A stretch of DNA of 39,780 bases, taken from contig CAKOYL010000004.1 in assembly GCA_934130705.1 (NCBI GenBank), positions 1 to 39,780 on the forward strand, in the 5' to 3' direction. This DNA is from an uncultured Clostridia bacterium. GTDB lineage: Bacteria > Bacillota_A > Clostridia > TANB77 > CAG-508. The notes under the pieces are model-generated. The model was not told the DNA's origin and did not search any database. It worked only from the letters and a program-made list of their open reading frames with translations. A program made the translations under genes and the position numbers. This document shows, piece after piece, positions 1 through 8,328 of the stretch. Within the stretch, counting starts at the first letter, position 1, and every line of letters begins with the position of its first letter.

Positions 1-35
1 GCCCCATTGATTGCACATCACTATTAGTTGCTGGT

Positions 36-2495
36 TCACACTTCTCGATTTAAATTTCCATTAGTAAATTCTTTTCCTTCAAATCTATTACCACTTTTTA
101 CAGTATCAATAATATGATTAATCTCATCAACATTTTCATTCAAAATATCAATTCTAACAGAAGAAATATTTGAATCATCAAGTTGATCTAAAGAAATAGA
201 AGTTATCTTACTATTATAAATTGTTGTCACAGTTTGTATATTGTCAGGAATAATATCAAATTTTAAACCAAGTCTATCTTTCAAATAATATTTGTTATTG
301 TGAGAATTGCATTTAGCAGTACAATCTGGATAACATTTATTTGCTTTGCCAAGTAGACAATAATTCATATTCATTAATGGAGTTTTTCCATATACTATTA
401 ATTCTGAATTCAAAATATTATGGCAAGAATTTGTTAAATCAATAATTGAATTCTTGTCAAGCTCAGGAGAAATAGTAAATAAATCCATCTTTAATTTATT
501 TAAAAAATTCACAGAATATTTATTAAAAATATTAAATGTATAATTAGCAATATATTTAAAATTATCTTTATTAAATTTTGACTGCTTTTCAAAAACATTA
601 TCAAGTAATAATAAATTAGAAATATTTGAAAGTACAAATCCTTTTATATTATAATTTTCCAAAGCGTTTTCAATATTAGAAGATAATAGATTTCTATAAT
701 TAGCCTTGATAATTGTAGGCATGTATATGTAAATATTAAAATTTTTGCCTAAAACCTGTAATGCTTTAGAGAATTTTTTATTTGCAAAATATTTTAAAGG
801 AATATAAACATTATTTATATCTTTTAATAAAGAATAATCAATGTCTTCATTTAAAATATTAAGTAAAACAGAAATATTAGTTTTATCATAAGTAGAAGTA
901 GTAATAGAATTTGATAGTGAATGTTGTAAAATATTATTTTTATTATTACAAGTTCTTTGAATATTACTAATTGCAAATTCTTGTACTGCTTGAAGAGCTT
1001 CTCTTCTAAGAGAATTTAAAGAACTTATTTTAGGTAAAAATAAATTTTCATTCAAATCAACATCAATATTTTCAAAAACAAAAGGAGTATCATTTGTCTT
1101 TGAAATTTGACCTATAACATCTTCTTTGCTTAAAGGTCTGTTTTTAGCTTCAACAGGTATAATATCAGTAGAGCAAGTGATATTTAGTTTTTTATAGATA
1201 TCTAAATTTGTTGAAGAAGTTACCACTATTTGCAAAGGCATATTTTTCTTAATAATAACTTTACAATTTAAAGGAATTTTTCTGTTTTCCACTTTTAAAC
1301 TATCACGAGCAATAGCATTTTGTTTTTTAGAAGACATCTTGAAAATATTATCTCCCAATTTAATATTTCCTTTCATTCTTCCTATAATAACAGTTTCACC
1401 AATTCGAGTATCCTTAATATTTTTATTACCAATCATCAACTCTGAAACATTATATGTACCAGTTTCATGCTCAAGAGATATAGAATCTCCAATTTCTATA
1501 TTTTCTTTTAATTTAACAGTTATATAACCTTTTGAACTATTATATTTTTCAACTTTGCCCAAAAATAAGCCCATATTATTTGACTTATCTTTAAAAACCA
1601 AGTCCTTATTTGGCTTATCAGACAAATGACCACAAGAAAACATACCACGATTAAAAGCTTGTAATAAAATTTTTCTATCAACATCATCAACAACATATGG
1701 AGATGAAGACTCAGCTAAATCTATATATTTTCTATATATTCTAGTAACAGTAGCAACATATTCAGGATTTTTCATTCTTCCTTCTATTTTTAAACAAGTT
1801 ACCCCAGCTTTGATTAAATCAGGGATAAAGTCTAATCCACAAATATCACGTGTACTCAAAAGATAGCCTTTATCGATAACAGAATCATTTTCCAACAAAG
1901 AATATGGAAGTCTACAAGGCTGGGCACATTTACCGCGATTCCCTGATCTACCACCAATCATACTAGAAAATAAACATTGACCAGAATAAGATATACACAA
2001 GGCTCCATGTATAAAACATTCAATTTCAACATCAGAATTTTGGCAAATATACTCTATTTCTGAAATTGAAAGTTCCCTTGATAATACAACACGTTTAAAT
2101 CCAAGTTTTTGTAAGGTTAAAACACCTTGTAAATTATGAATAGACATTTGAGTACTTGCATGAATATCTAAATCGGGAAAAGAATCTATAAGTAATTTGG
2201 CAAGACCTAAATCTTGAACAATAATTGCATCAATGCCAAATTCGTAAGCTTTTTTAGCAAGATTAAAAGCATCTTCGAACTCATTATTTTTTATTAAAGT
2301 ATTTAAAGTTAAATTTGTCTTAACACCACGTGTTTTAGCATAAATAATAGCTTCTTTTAATTGTGATAAATCAAAATTAGAAGCAAAAGCTCTAGCACTA
2401 AATAAATTAGCACCAAAATAAACACTATTAGCACCATTTTGAACAGCAGCTTTAAGACAATCAAAATCACCAACCGGTGAAAGTAAGTCAATCAT
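36..2495 (-). CDS. Peptidase U32 family protein (collagenase-like)
   Basis: Protein of 819 aa. The N-terminal ~330 residues are a U32 peptidase domain, which in this family is a TIM-barrel associated with RNA hydroxylation or peptidase activity. The family signature is visible at about residues 158-196: ECFIHGALC, SGQC, then GNRGKCAQPCR. These Cys residues match the cluster or metal ligands of RlhA/TrhP-type members. The C-terminal ~480 residues are the long extension typical of the ~800-aa clostridial subgroup, with a further Cys-rich patch near residues 700-730. The start has an ideal AAGGAGG site about 7 nt upstream, and a strong divergent promoter precedes it. Family members of this type modify 23S rRNA or tRNA in some bacteria, but the exact substrate here is not shown by the sequence. 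The family call is secure; the function is inferred. Confidence 0.9.
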   Translation of the reverse strand: MIDLLSPVGDFDCLKAAVQNGANSVYFGANLFSARAFASNFDLSQLKEAIIYAKTRGVKTNLTLNTLIKNNEFEDAFNLAKKAYEFGIDAIIVQDLGLAKLLIDSFPDLDIHASTQMSIHNLQGVLTLQKLGFKRVVLSRELSISEIEYICQNSDVEIECFIHGALCISYSGQCLFSSMIGGRSGNRGKCAQPCRLPYSLLENDSVIDKGYLLSTRDICGLDFIPDLIKAGVTCLKIEGRMKNPEYVATVTRIYRKYIDLAESSSPYVVDDVDRKILLQAFNRGMFSCGHLSDKPNKDLVFKDKSNNMGLFLGKVEKYNSSKGYITVKLKENIEIGDSISLEHETGTYNVSELMIGNKNIKDTRIGETVIIGRMKGNIKLGDNIFKMSSKKQNAIARDSLKVENRKIPLNCKVIIKKNMPLQIVVTSSTNLDIYKKLNITCSTDIIPVEAKNRPLSKEDVIGQISKTNDTPFVFENIDVDLNENLFLPKISSLNSLRREALQAVQEFAISNIQRTCNNKNNILQHSLSNSITTSTYDKTNISVLLNILNEDIDYSLLKDINNVYIPLKYFANKKFSKALQVLGKNFNIYIYMPTIIKANYRNLLSSNIENALENYNIKGFVLSNISNLLLLDNVFEKQSKFNKDNFKYIANYTFNIFNKYSVNFLNKLKMDLFTISPELDKNSIIDLTNSCHNILNSELIVYGKTPLMNMNYCLLGKANKCYPDCTAKCNSHNNKYYLKDRLGLKFDIIPDNIQTVTTIYNSKITSISLDQLDDSNISSVRIDILNENVDEINHIIDTVKSGNRFEGKEFTNGNLNREV

Positions 2496-2516
2496 AATAT
2501 TTCCTCCTTAGATTGA

Positions 2517-2545
2517 ATTATAACATTATTTCTAATTAATGTAAA
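2517..2545 (-). promoter_or_regulatory. Promoter of the U32 peptidase gene
   Basis: Read on the minus strand: -35 TTTACA (2545-2540), 17-nt spacer, -10 TATAAT (2522-2517), with TG one base before the -10. This is nearly ideal sigma-A spacing. It lies 22 nt above the U32 start codon and is divergent from the promoter at 2563. Confidence 0.75.
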
Positions 2546-2562
2546 ACAAAAAGTACAAAATA

Positions 2563-2591
2563 TTGACAATTATGATATAAGTTGCTAAAAT
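2563..2591 (+). promoter_or_regulatory. Promoter of the 121-aa gene
   Basis: Perfect -35 TTGACA (2563-2568), 17-nt spacer, -10 TAAAAT (2586-2591). It lies 46 nt before the start codon of the next gene and back to back with the U32 promoter. Confidence 0.75.
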
Positions 2592-2637
2592 ATAATATGT
2601 AACTATAAACATAGCAGTATGAAATGGAGGAACTTTT

Positions 2638-3003
2638 ATGAGAGTAGAAGTCGTAGAATTGGAATATCAACCATCAACACGGAATAGCTTTTTTCAAGGC
2701 TCAAAGCAAGAGCTTCATCAAAAGTTAGAAGATGGCTTTGTAAAGCTGTTGGAGTACAACGATGGAGAAAACGGCTATATCATATATAGACCGGCTAGAA
2801 CTGTTTTAAAAGTTTATGTAGATGGAAAGGTACTTCAAGTATTAGCAAATGAAATGATTTGCAAATATTATGGTAGACCTAAAATTAATAAGAAGCTTTT
2901 CAAAAGATTCGAAAAAGATTTATCTGCATCAAAAGTCTATATAGACTACGAGGATGAGAAACTAGACGGGATTGCAATCATGAAAAATTCCGAAATGCAT
3001 TAA
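2638..3003 (+). CDS. Hypothetical protein, 121 aa
   Basis: I do not recognise this family. It is a soluble, charged protein with no signal peptide or membrane segment. The middle (about residues 45-75) reads as alternating hydrophobic beta-strand-like stretches (GYIIYRPART, VLKVYVDGKVLQVL), and the C-terminal half is basic then acidic. The start is well defined: GGAGG lies about 7 nt upstream and a consensus promoter sits 46 nt before it. A terminator follows immediately after the stop, so it is a single-gene transcript. Codon use is less A-biased than in the next gene. Real gene with confidence; function unknown. Confidence 0.75.
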   Translation: MRVEVVELEYQPSTRNSFFQGSKQELHQKLEDGFVKLLEYNDGENGYIIYRPARTVLKVYVDGKVLQVLANEMICKYYGRPKINKKLFKRFEKDLSASKVYIDYEDEKLDGIAIMKNSEMH

Positions 3004-3014
3004 AGTAAAGAAAG

Positions 3015-3050
3015 ATACATACCAAGATGATTTTCTAGGTATGTATTTTT
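3015..3050 (+). terminator. Intrinsic terminator
   Basis: Perfect 9-bp stem (ATACATACC at 3015-3023 with GGTATGTAT at 3038-3046), 14-nt loop, then TTTTT. It ends the 121-aa gene transcript. Confidence 0.85.
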
Positions 3051-3056
3051 CGTATA

Positions 3057-3085
3057 TTGTCTAAAAATATTATTTATGTTATAAT
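3057..3085 (+). promoter_or_regulatory. Promoter of the 580-aa gene
   Basis: -35 TTGTCT (3057-3062), 17-nt spacer, -10 TATAAT (3080-3085). The start codon of the next gene is 23 nt downstream, so the leader is very short. Confidence 0.65.
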
Positions 3086-3108
3086 AAATCAGTAAAAAGA
3101 AAGGAATA

Positions 3109-4851
3109 ATGCAAATGGAGAAAATAAATTTTGAAGAAAAACTAGAAAAAGCAAAAGCAAAATTATATGATAATGATAAACTTATAAAAAACAAAATAAA
3201 AAATTTAGAGAGATTTATAGAATATATAAATAGTGTAATTCAAAATGAAAACCTATGTGGTGAAGAATTAAAAGAAAAAATGCATGAAGAATATAATAAA
3301 ATGTTATATGACTATATACAGATATCCGGAACAGCAATAGCACAAAAACAAGTTATGGCATTAAAAACCATAAATAATAATCAATATATATTGGATAGAA
3401 TATATGAGAAAATAAAAGATAAGAATTTAGAAAATATAAATTTCGAAGAAAAAGTTAAAAACTTACAAGGAACAGAAGAAGAATTTGAAATAAATGAAAT
3501 AGAAACACAATTGCAATGGTTACGAACAGAAATAAATTATATAAATCCAAAAATAATGGAAGAATATAAAAAAAATATGAACGATAAAAATCCAGAAAAA
3601 AGAAGAAAATATAAAGAAAAATTAGAAAAAACATTAAAAAACAAAAGATTAATTGGGTATTTAAATATTTTTACAGTAGATTCAGAAAAAGAAAGACTAA
3701 AAAGAGGATTAAAATATAGAGAAGAAGAAATAGAAGCATACATGATAGAAAATCAAAAAAAACAATACAAAAAAGCAGGGGAATTTTTGAAAAAATATGG
3801 ATTGCTAGAAGTCTATACCAAATTGCAAAATAAAGACTATCAAATGTTAGAAATTCCAAAAATGCAATATACTTTAGAACAAACAGAAAAAATATTTGAC
3901 GATGAATATATAGATACTTTAAAACCAATACAACTAGCATTATTAAATGGATTTTGGCAAAATAGATTTACAAAAGAAGCAATAGATTTCGGAGAAGAAT
4001 TATTTATAATTGACACATTGAATGCATGGGATAATTTGCAAAAATTGGATTTTGATGAAGAAGAAATAAAAAAAGTTTTACAAAAAGAAATTGTATGTGA
4101 CTCCATATTCGATGAAATAAAAGACAACATGGAGGAAAGGATAACAGAAAAAACATTTAAATATATGGCGATAAATTTTAATGAATTACCAAATGAGTTA
4201 ACAGAAAAATATAAAAATTACTTTAATACTATATTACCAAAAAGTGAAAATGATTTAATAGAAGATATGGGGTATGGACAGAATAAAAGAAATGTAGAAA
4301 GTGTAATATATGGAGCAAAAAACTCTATGATTCAAGAATTATTATTAGATATAGAACATAATTCTAATATTACAAATTGGGGATATGTACCAGAAAAAAG
4401 TTTTAGAAAAAATACCATACAAAAAAATAAAAAAAAAATATTGATTTCAGTGGACTATCCGGGATTCAATATGCCATTAAGATTACATGCAGACAGAGAA
4501 TTTGTATTAAATCTAATAAAAACACGAAAAAATAATACTGTTATACCAATGTATGAAGGAGAGAAAGATTTTGAATATAAAGGAAGAATATTAACAACAA
4601 AAATATTCATGCCATTAACAGAAGAAGGAGAATCAGCAATAATAAAAGAAAATAAAAACTTAAATGCAACAGATTCAAGATACTCATATGTAAAACATAT
4701 GGGAAATTTAGTAACAAAAAAAGTTAAATCCATAAAAAAGATTTATCCAAGTAGATATGTTGATTTAGAAAGTGGTATAGAAGGAACAAAAACAAGAGAA
4801 AATAAATTTATACCAGATAGTTCTATTGACGAAAATCAAAAATTGAGATAA
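3109..4851 (+). CDS. Hypothetical 580-aa charged, coiled-coil protein
   Basis: I do not recognise the family. The protein is strongly charged (Lys/Glu-rich). Roughly residues 1-240 look helical and coiled-coil forming. The C-terminal part (about 430-560) is more globular and mixed alpha/beta, beginning near the ILISVDYPGF stretch. There is no signal peptide, membrane segment or nucleotide-binding motif that I can see. Two in-frame ATGs (3109 and 3115) compete: AAGG at 3101-3104 is 4 nt from the first and 10 nt from the second. It has its own promoter, and its 3' end contains the promoter of the rubrerythrin gene. Expression as a real protein is very likely from length and codon pattern; function unknown. 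Confidence 0.7.
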   Translation: MQMEKINFEEKLEKAKAKLYDNDKLIKNKIKNLERFIEYINSVIQNENLCGEELKEKMHEEYNKMLYDYIQISGTAIAQKQVMALKTINNNQYILDRIYEKIKDKNLENINFEEKVKNLQGTEEEFEINEIETQLQWLRTEINYINPKIMEEYKKNMNDKNPEKRRKYKEKLEKTLKNKRLIGYLNIFTVDSEKERLKRGLKYREEEIEAYMIENQKKQYKKAGEFLKKYGLLEVYTKLQNKDYQMLEIPKMQYTLEQTEKIFDDEYIDTLKPIQLALLNGFWQNRFTKEAIDFGEELFIIDTLNAWDNLQKLDFDEEEIKKVLQKEIVCDSIFDEIKDNMEERITEKTFKYMAINFNELPNELTEKYKNYFNTILPKSENDLIEDMGYGQNKRNVESVIYGAKNSMIQELLLDIEHNSNITNWGYVPEKSFRKNTIQKNKKKILISVDYPGFNMPLRLHADREFVLNLIKTRKNNTVIPMYEGEKDFEYKGRILTTKIFMPLTEEGESAIIKENKNLNATDSRYSYVKHMGNLVTKKVKSIKKIYPSRYVDLESGIEGTKTRENKFIPDSSIDENQKLR

Positions 4852-4854
4852 AAT
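4826..4854 (+). promoter_or_regulatory. Promoter of the rubrerythrin gene, inside the end of the 580-aa gene
   Basis: -35 TTGACG (4826-4831), 17-nt spacer, -10 TAAAAT (4849-4854). The -10 overlaps the stop codon of the upstream gene. It gives a leader of about 40 nt to the rubrerythrin start. Confidence 0.6.
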
Positions 4855-4901
4855 AATTTCGAAAATTAATCATTAAAAAATGAAAATTAGGAGGTAAAAA
4901 A

Positions 4902-5441
4902 ATGGAATTAAAAGGATCAAAAACAGAAAAAAATTTAATGGAAGCATTTGCTGGTGAATCACAAGCAAGAAACAAATATACATACTTTGCAAGTAAAGCG
5001 AAAAAAGAAGGATATGAACAAATTGCAGCACTATTTTTAGAAACAGCAGACAATGAAAAAGAACATGCAAAAATGTGGTTTAAATTATTAAATGGAGGTC
5101 AAATAGGAACAACAGCTGAAAACTTAAAAGCAGCAGCTGAAGGAGAAAACTACGAATGGACAGACATGTATGATAGAATGGCACAAGAAGCAAAAGAAGA
5201 AGGATTTGACCATATCGCATATTTATTTAAAGAAGTAGGGAAAATTGAAAAAGAACACGAAGCAAGATATCTAAAATTATTAGAAAACGTTGAAGATGGA
5301 CTAGTATTTAGTAAAGATGGAGATAGAATTTGGAAATGCAGAAACTGTGGACATATAGTAGTAGGAAAAAATGCTCCAGAAATCTGCCCAGTATGTAGCC
5401 ATCCAAAAGCATATTTCGAAATAAAAGCAGAAAATTATTAA
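4902..5441 (+). CDS. Rubrerythrin
   Basis: Cytoplasmic non-haem iron protein, 179 aa, that reduces hydrogen peroxide in anaerobes using electrons from rubredoxin or NADH:rubredoxin reductase. An N-terminal ferritin-like four-helix domain (about 1-135) carries the diiron ligands: E19 in GESQAR, the EKEH motif at 52-55, E94/E97 and the second EKEH near 117. The C-terminal rubredoxin domain has C146-x2-C149 and C162-x2-C165. Length and domain order are those of classical rubrerythrin. The start has AGGAGG 7 nt upstream. A promoter in the end of the preceding gene and a terminator just after the stop indicate a mainly monocistronic message. Highly confident. Confidence 0.97.
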   Translation: MELKGSKTEKNLMEAFAGESQARNKYTYFASKAKKEGYEQIAALFLETADNEKEHAKMWFKLLNGGQIGTTAENLKAAAEGENYEWTDMYDRMAQEAKEEGFDHIAYLFKEVGKIEKEHEARYLKLLENVEDGLVFSKDGDRIWKCRNCGHIVVGKNAPEICPVCSHPKAYFEIKAENY

Positions 5442-5450
5442 TATAAAATA

Positions 5451-5478
5451 AAAATACACTTTTGTAGTGTATTTTTTT
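5451..5478 (+). terminator. Intrinsic terminator after rubrerythrin
   Basis: Stem AATACACT (5453-5460) with AGTGTATT (5466-5473), 5-nt loop, followed by a T run. The A-rich flank upstream can extend the stem by pairing with the T run. Confidence 0.85.
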
Positions 5479-5520
5479 ATTTTATATTTTTACAAAAAAC
5501 TAGAAAAATAAATAATAATA

Positions 5521-5529
5521 TGATATAAT
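5521..5529 (+). promoter_or_regulatory. Extended -10 promoter of the rsmE operon
   Basis: TGA-TATAAT (TGn extended -10) at 5521-5529, 30 nt before the rsmE start. No good -35 lies 16-18 nt upstream, so the extended -10 must carry recognition. It is the only clear promoter for the operon that runs to gmk. Confidence 0.5.
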
Positions 5530-5558
5530 TTCAAAAAACAAAGAAAAAGGGAGAAAAA

Positions 5559-6314
5559 ATGCCGAAATTTTTTGTAAAAGAAAATCAAATACAAAATAAT
5601 AAAATAATAATAGAAGGACAAGATGTAAATCATATTCAAAAAGTATTAAGAGCACAAATAGGACAAGAATTAGAAATATGTAATTCGGAAAATGGTGACA
5701 ATTACCTATGTGATATAAAAGAATTTACAGAAAAAGAAATTATATGTGATATAAAAACTAAAAAAGAAGAAATCACAGAATCAAATATAAAAGTAACAAT
5801 ATTTCAGGGTTTACCAAAAGCAGATAAAATGGAATATATAATACAAAAATCTGTTGAATTAGGAGCATATGACATAACTCCGGTTGAAATGAAAAGATGT
5901 GTTGTAAAATTAGACGAAAAAACAAAAAATAGAAAAATAGCAAGATGGCAAAAAATATCAGAAGTAGCAGCAAAACAATGTGGAAGAGATTTAATTCCGA
6001 ATATAAATGATGTAAAAAACATAAAACAAGTATGTGAAAATATTTCCAAATATGATATAGTAATAGTAGCATATGAAAACGAAAAGCAAAACTCATTAAA
6101 AGAAGAATTAAAAAAAATAAAAGAAAAAAACAATCCAAACGAACAAATAAAAGTAGGAATAGTAATAGGACCAGAAGGTGGACTTGAAGAACAAGATGTA
6201 GAACTGTTAAAAGGACAAGGGGCAAAAGTAGTAACATTAGGAAAAAGAATATTAAGAACAGAAACAGTAGCTTTAAATGTACTAAGCATATTAATGTATG
6301 AGTTGGATGGGTAG
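5559..6314 (+). CDS. rsmE: 16S rRNA (uracil1498-N3)-methyltransferase
   Basis: SAM-dependent SPOUT-class enzyme that methylates U1498 of 16S rRNA. It has 251 aa, the usual length. The N-terminal ~70 residues are the PUA-like RNA-binding domain, including VNHIQKVLRA. The C-terminal knot region carries GPEGGLEEQDVELL from residue 204 and LGKRILRTETVALNVL at the end, the hallmark of the family. The start has a GGGAG site about 6 nt upstream. It is the first gene of a housekeeping operon; the next gene begins about 80 nt after its stop, and that gap is filled by a conserved leader. Confident call. Confidence 0.95.
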   Translation: MPKFFVKENQIQNNKIIIEGQDVNHIQKVLRAQIGQELEICNSENGDNYLCDIKEFTEKEIICDIKTKKEEITESNIKVTIFQGLPKADKMEYIIQKSVELGAYDITPVEMKRCVVKLDEKTKNRKIARWQKISEVAAKQCGRDLIPNINDVKNIKQVCENISKYDIVIVAYENEKQNSLKEELKKIKEKNNPNEQIKVGIVIGPEGGLEEQDVELLKGQGAKVVTLGKRILRTETVALNVLSILMYELDG

Positions 6315-6320
6315 GAGAAA

Positions 6321-6395
6321 AGTTTGAAAAATAATTGTAAAATACAATATTTTTAATCAAATTTTGTGCCTTGAAAGAAAGGAATGACAGAAAAA
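6321..6395 (+). ncRNA. Conserved leader element, copy A (candidate cis-regulatory RNA)
   Basis: 75 nt before a membrane-protein gene, nearly identical to elements at 9147 and 12074. Visible structure: a hairpin pairing AAAAAT(A)ATTGTA with TACAATATTTTT, with one bulged A and an AAA loop; then a 4-bp CCTT/AAGG helix whose 3' strand is part of the Shine-Dalgarno. A possible outer helix AGTTTGA/TCAAATT encloses the first hairpin. I do not recognise it as a known riboswitch class. It could instead be a DNA-level regulator site. Confidence 0.55.
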
Positions 6396-6884
6396 ATGAA
6401 TAAAGAAAAAAAGGAAATAGATGAAAAATATATAAAAGAAATTTGGATTAATATTATAAAAGCTATTATTGTAGTCGGGACATTTTTATTATTTAATATA
6501 GCATATTCAAAAATTAATACAGAGTATTTCAAAAGAGGAATACAAATTATTACAATTATATTCTTGTTTATAGCAATATATATTTTTGAAAAAGCCTATA
6601 AAAAAGATAATGGTAAAATAGCAATAGAAGGAATCGAAATATTAGTAATAGCCACAGGAATACTAACAACACAGTATATTACAAATAGATTTAATTTTAG
6701 AATTAAAAACTATGCTCTAGCTGAATCATACATTTTTGCAATATATTTTGTGTTAAAATCCATAGTGATATATACACAAGGAAGAAGAGAAATAGAAAAA
6801 AGCCTAAGTGATATCTCTGAAATTGTAAAAAAAGAAGAACCATTAAAAAAAGAAGCAACAAAGAAAAGAGGAAAAAGAAAATGA
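6396..6884 (+). CDS. Hypothetical integral membrane protein (four helices)
   Basis: Protein of about 162 aa with four predicted transmembrane segments, near residues 16-38, 48-68, 75-97 and 107-128 counted from the chosen start, and a Lys/Arg-rich cytosolic tail. Family not recognised. I choose ATG 6396 over ATG 6384. The two paralogous leaders keep an ATG at the later position, and in copy C the earlier ATG is replaced by ATA, so the later start is the one common to all three. The gene sits between rsmE and yicC and overlaps yicC by 4 nt (ATGA), which implies translational coupling with a housekeeping RNase. Its leader is shared with the metalloprotease and surface-protein genes downstream. 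Confidence 0.7.
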   Translation: MNKEKKEIDEKYIKEIWINIIKAIIVVGTFLLFNIAYSKINTEYFKRGIQIITIIFLFIAIYIFEKAYKKDNGKIAIEGIEILVIATGILTTQYITNRFNFRIKNYALAESYIFAIYFVLKSIVIYTQGRREIEKSLSDISEIVKKEEPLKKEATKKRGKRK

Positions 6885-7762
6885 TTCAAAGCATGACTGG
6901 ATATGGTAAGATAATCTTATCCAAAGAAGAAAGAAAATATCAAATGGAAATCAAAAGTGTAAATCATAGATACTTAGATATTTCTGTAAAATTACCAAAA
7001 ACATTAGGATATTTAGAAAATGAAATAAAAAAACAAATATCAGCAAAAATAAAAAGAGGAAAAGTAGACGTATTTATAACTTTTGAAAATGAAAGTCAAG
7101 AAGCTCAAAATATAAGTATAAATATGGAATTAGCCAAAACATATATAAATCAACTAAAAAAACTAGCTCATGAAGAAATGATTTCAGATGAAATAAATGT
7201 TATGGAAATAGCAAAATTACCAGATGTGTTATCAATAAAAAATGACGAAGCTGATGAAACAATAAAAAAAGAAGTACAAGAATTATCAGAAAAAGCAGCA
7301 CAAGAATTACTAAACATGAGAAAAATAGAAGGAGAAAAAATAGCACAAGATTTATTAAAAAGAATTAAAAGCATCGAAAAAGAAATAATAAAAATATCAG
7401 AAAAATCTACTGGACTTATTGAAGAATATGTAGTAAAATTAGAGAAAAGAATAAAAGAAATACTAAAAACTGAAGAAATTGATAAAAGCAGACTAGCACA
7501 AGAAGTTGTAATATATGCTGACAAATGTTCTATAGAAGAAGAAATTACAAGATTAAAAAGTCATATTTCTCAGTTTATAGATTTAATTAATTCAAACAAA
7601 GGAGAACCTGTAGGAAAGAAAATAGACTTTTTAATACAAGAAATGAACAGAGAAACAAACACAATAGGTTCAAAATCAAACAGCTTAGAAATAACAAATG
7701 GTGTTATAGAAATAAAAACACAATTAGAAGACATACGAGAACAAATTCAAAATATAGAATAG
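6881..7762 (+). CDS. yicC: YicC family endoribonuclease
   Basis: Protein of 293 aa, the standard YicC length. It starts with [10 protein letters not shown], the family's N-terminal signature, followed by [17 protein letters not shown]. The C-terminal DUF1732 part contains [21 protein letters not shown]. Family members are Mg-dependent endoribonucleases acting on small RNAs. The ATG overlaps the previous stop by 4 nt (ATGA), and remA starts 14 nt after its stop, so it lies inside a coupled operon. The yicC-remA-rpoZ-gmk order is characteristic of Firmicutes. Confident on family; RNA targets unknown here. Confidence 0.93.
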   Translation: MIQSMTGYGKIILSKEERKYQMEIKSVNHRYLDISVKLPKTLGYLENEIKKQISAKIKRGKVDVFITFENESQEAQNISINMELAKTYINQLKKLAHEEMISDEINVMEIAKLPDVLSIKNDEADETIKKEVQELSEKAAQELLNMRKIEGEKIAQDLLKRIKSIEKEIIKISEKSTGLIEEYVVKLEKRIKEILKTEEIDKSRLAQEVVIYADKCSIEEEITRLKSHISQFIDLINSNKGEPVGKKIDFLIQEMNRETNTIGSKSNSLEITNGVIEIKTQLEDIREQIQNIE

Positions 7763-7776
7763 GAAGGATTGATTTT

Positions 7777-8049
7777 ATGCAATTAGTAAACATAGGATTT
7801 GGAAACATAGTTTCATCAGAAAGAATAGTTGCAATAGTAAGCCCAGAATCAGCACCAATAAAAAGAATGGTACAAGAAGCAAAAGACAACAAAACAGCTG
7901 TTGATGCAACTTGTGGAAGAAGAACAAGAGCAGTTTTAATTATGGATTCAGGACATATTATTTTGTCAGCAGTACAACCTGAAACAGTAGCTGGTAGATT
8001 AGACAAAGATTTAACACCAACAGTAATACCAGCACAAGATGAAGAATAA
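7777..8049 (+). CDS. remA: RemA family extracellular-matrix regulator (DUF370)
   Basis: Small DNA-binding protein of 90 aa. In Bacillus subtilis RemA is an oligomeric DNA-binding activator of exopolysaccharide (eps) and other matrix operons. Diagnostic sequence is present from the N-terminus: LVNIGFGN, then [11 protein letters not shown], then [13 protein letters not shown] and [19 protein letters not shown] lies about 8 nt before the ATG. Position between yicC and rpoZ is the conserved clostridial arrangement. An exopolysaccharide locus starts only 8 kb downstream, so control of that locus is plausible but not shown by the sequence. Confidence 0.95.
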   Translation: MQLVNIGFGNIVSSERIVAIVSPESAPIKRMVQEAKDNKTAVDATCGRRTRAVLIMDSGHIILSAVQPETVAGRLDKDLTPTVIPAQDEE

Positions 8050-8073
8050 AAAATAAAATGGAGGAAAAGAAAA

Positions 8074-8310
8074 ATGATAGTAAAACCAAGTGTTACAGAA
8101 TTATTAACAAAAGCAAAAAACAGATATGAATTAGTTATAGCAACATCAAAAAGAGCTAGACAAATAGCTCAAGGAGATGAACCTTTAACAAAGGTAAAAG
8201 AAAAATCAGTAGTAACTTTAGCCGCTAATGAAATAGCAGAAGGAAAAGTTCAAATAATAAGAGGCGAAAACGAAGAAATAGAAGAAAAAACAGAAAACGT
8301 AGAAGAATAA
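8074..8310 (+). CDS. rpoZ: RNA polymerase omega subunit
   Basis: Protein of 78 aa. The omega subunit binds beta-prime and helps RNA polymerase assembly. The family core is visible: PSVTELL near residue 5, then NRYELVIATSKRARQIA, and VTLAANEIAEGKV. The Glu-rich C-terminal tail is normal for clostridial omega. TGGAGG precedes the ATG by about 9 nt. Genes upstream (remA) and downstream (gmk) are 24 and 18 nt away, so it is part of one transcript. Confidence 0.94.
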   Translation: MIVKPSVTELLTKAKNRYELVIATSKRARQIAQGDEPLTKVKEKSVVTLAANEIAEGKVQIIRGENEEIEEKTENVEE

Positions 8311-8328
8311 GAAGGGAATGAAGAACTA

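Noticed and set aside
1..35. Short stretch before the U32 peptidase stop
   Set aside because: No gene end, hairpin or repeat can be supported in 35 bases.
1339..1527. 62-codon plus-strand frame inside the U32 gene
   Set aside because: Antisense shadow with no ribosome site or family resemblance.
3090..3117. Similarity of GAAAGGAAT before the 580-aa gene to the three-copy leader
   Set aside because: Only the ribosome-site part matches; the hairpin and CCTT strand are absent.
5773..6360. 195-codon open frame on the minus strand opposite rsmE
   Set aside because: Shadow of an A-rich gene: Leu/Phe-rich nonsense composition, no ribosome site, overlaps a well-supported gene.
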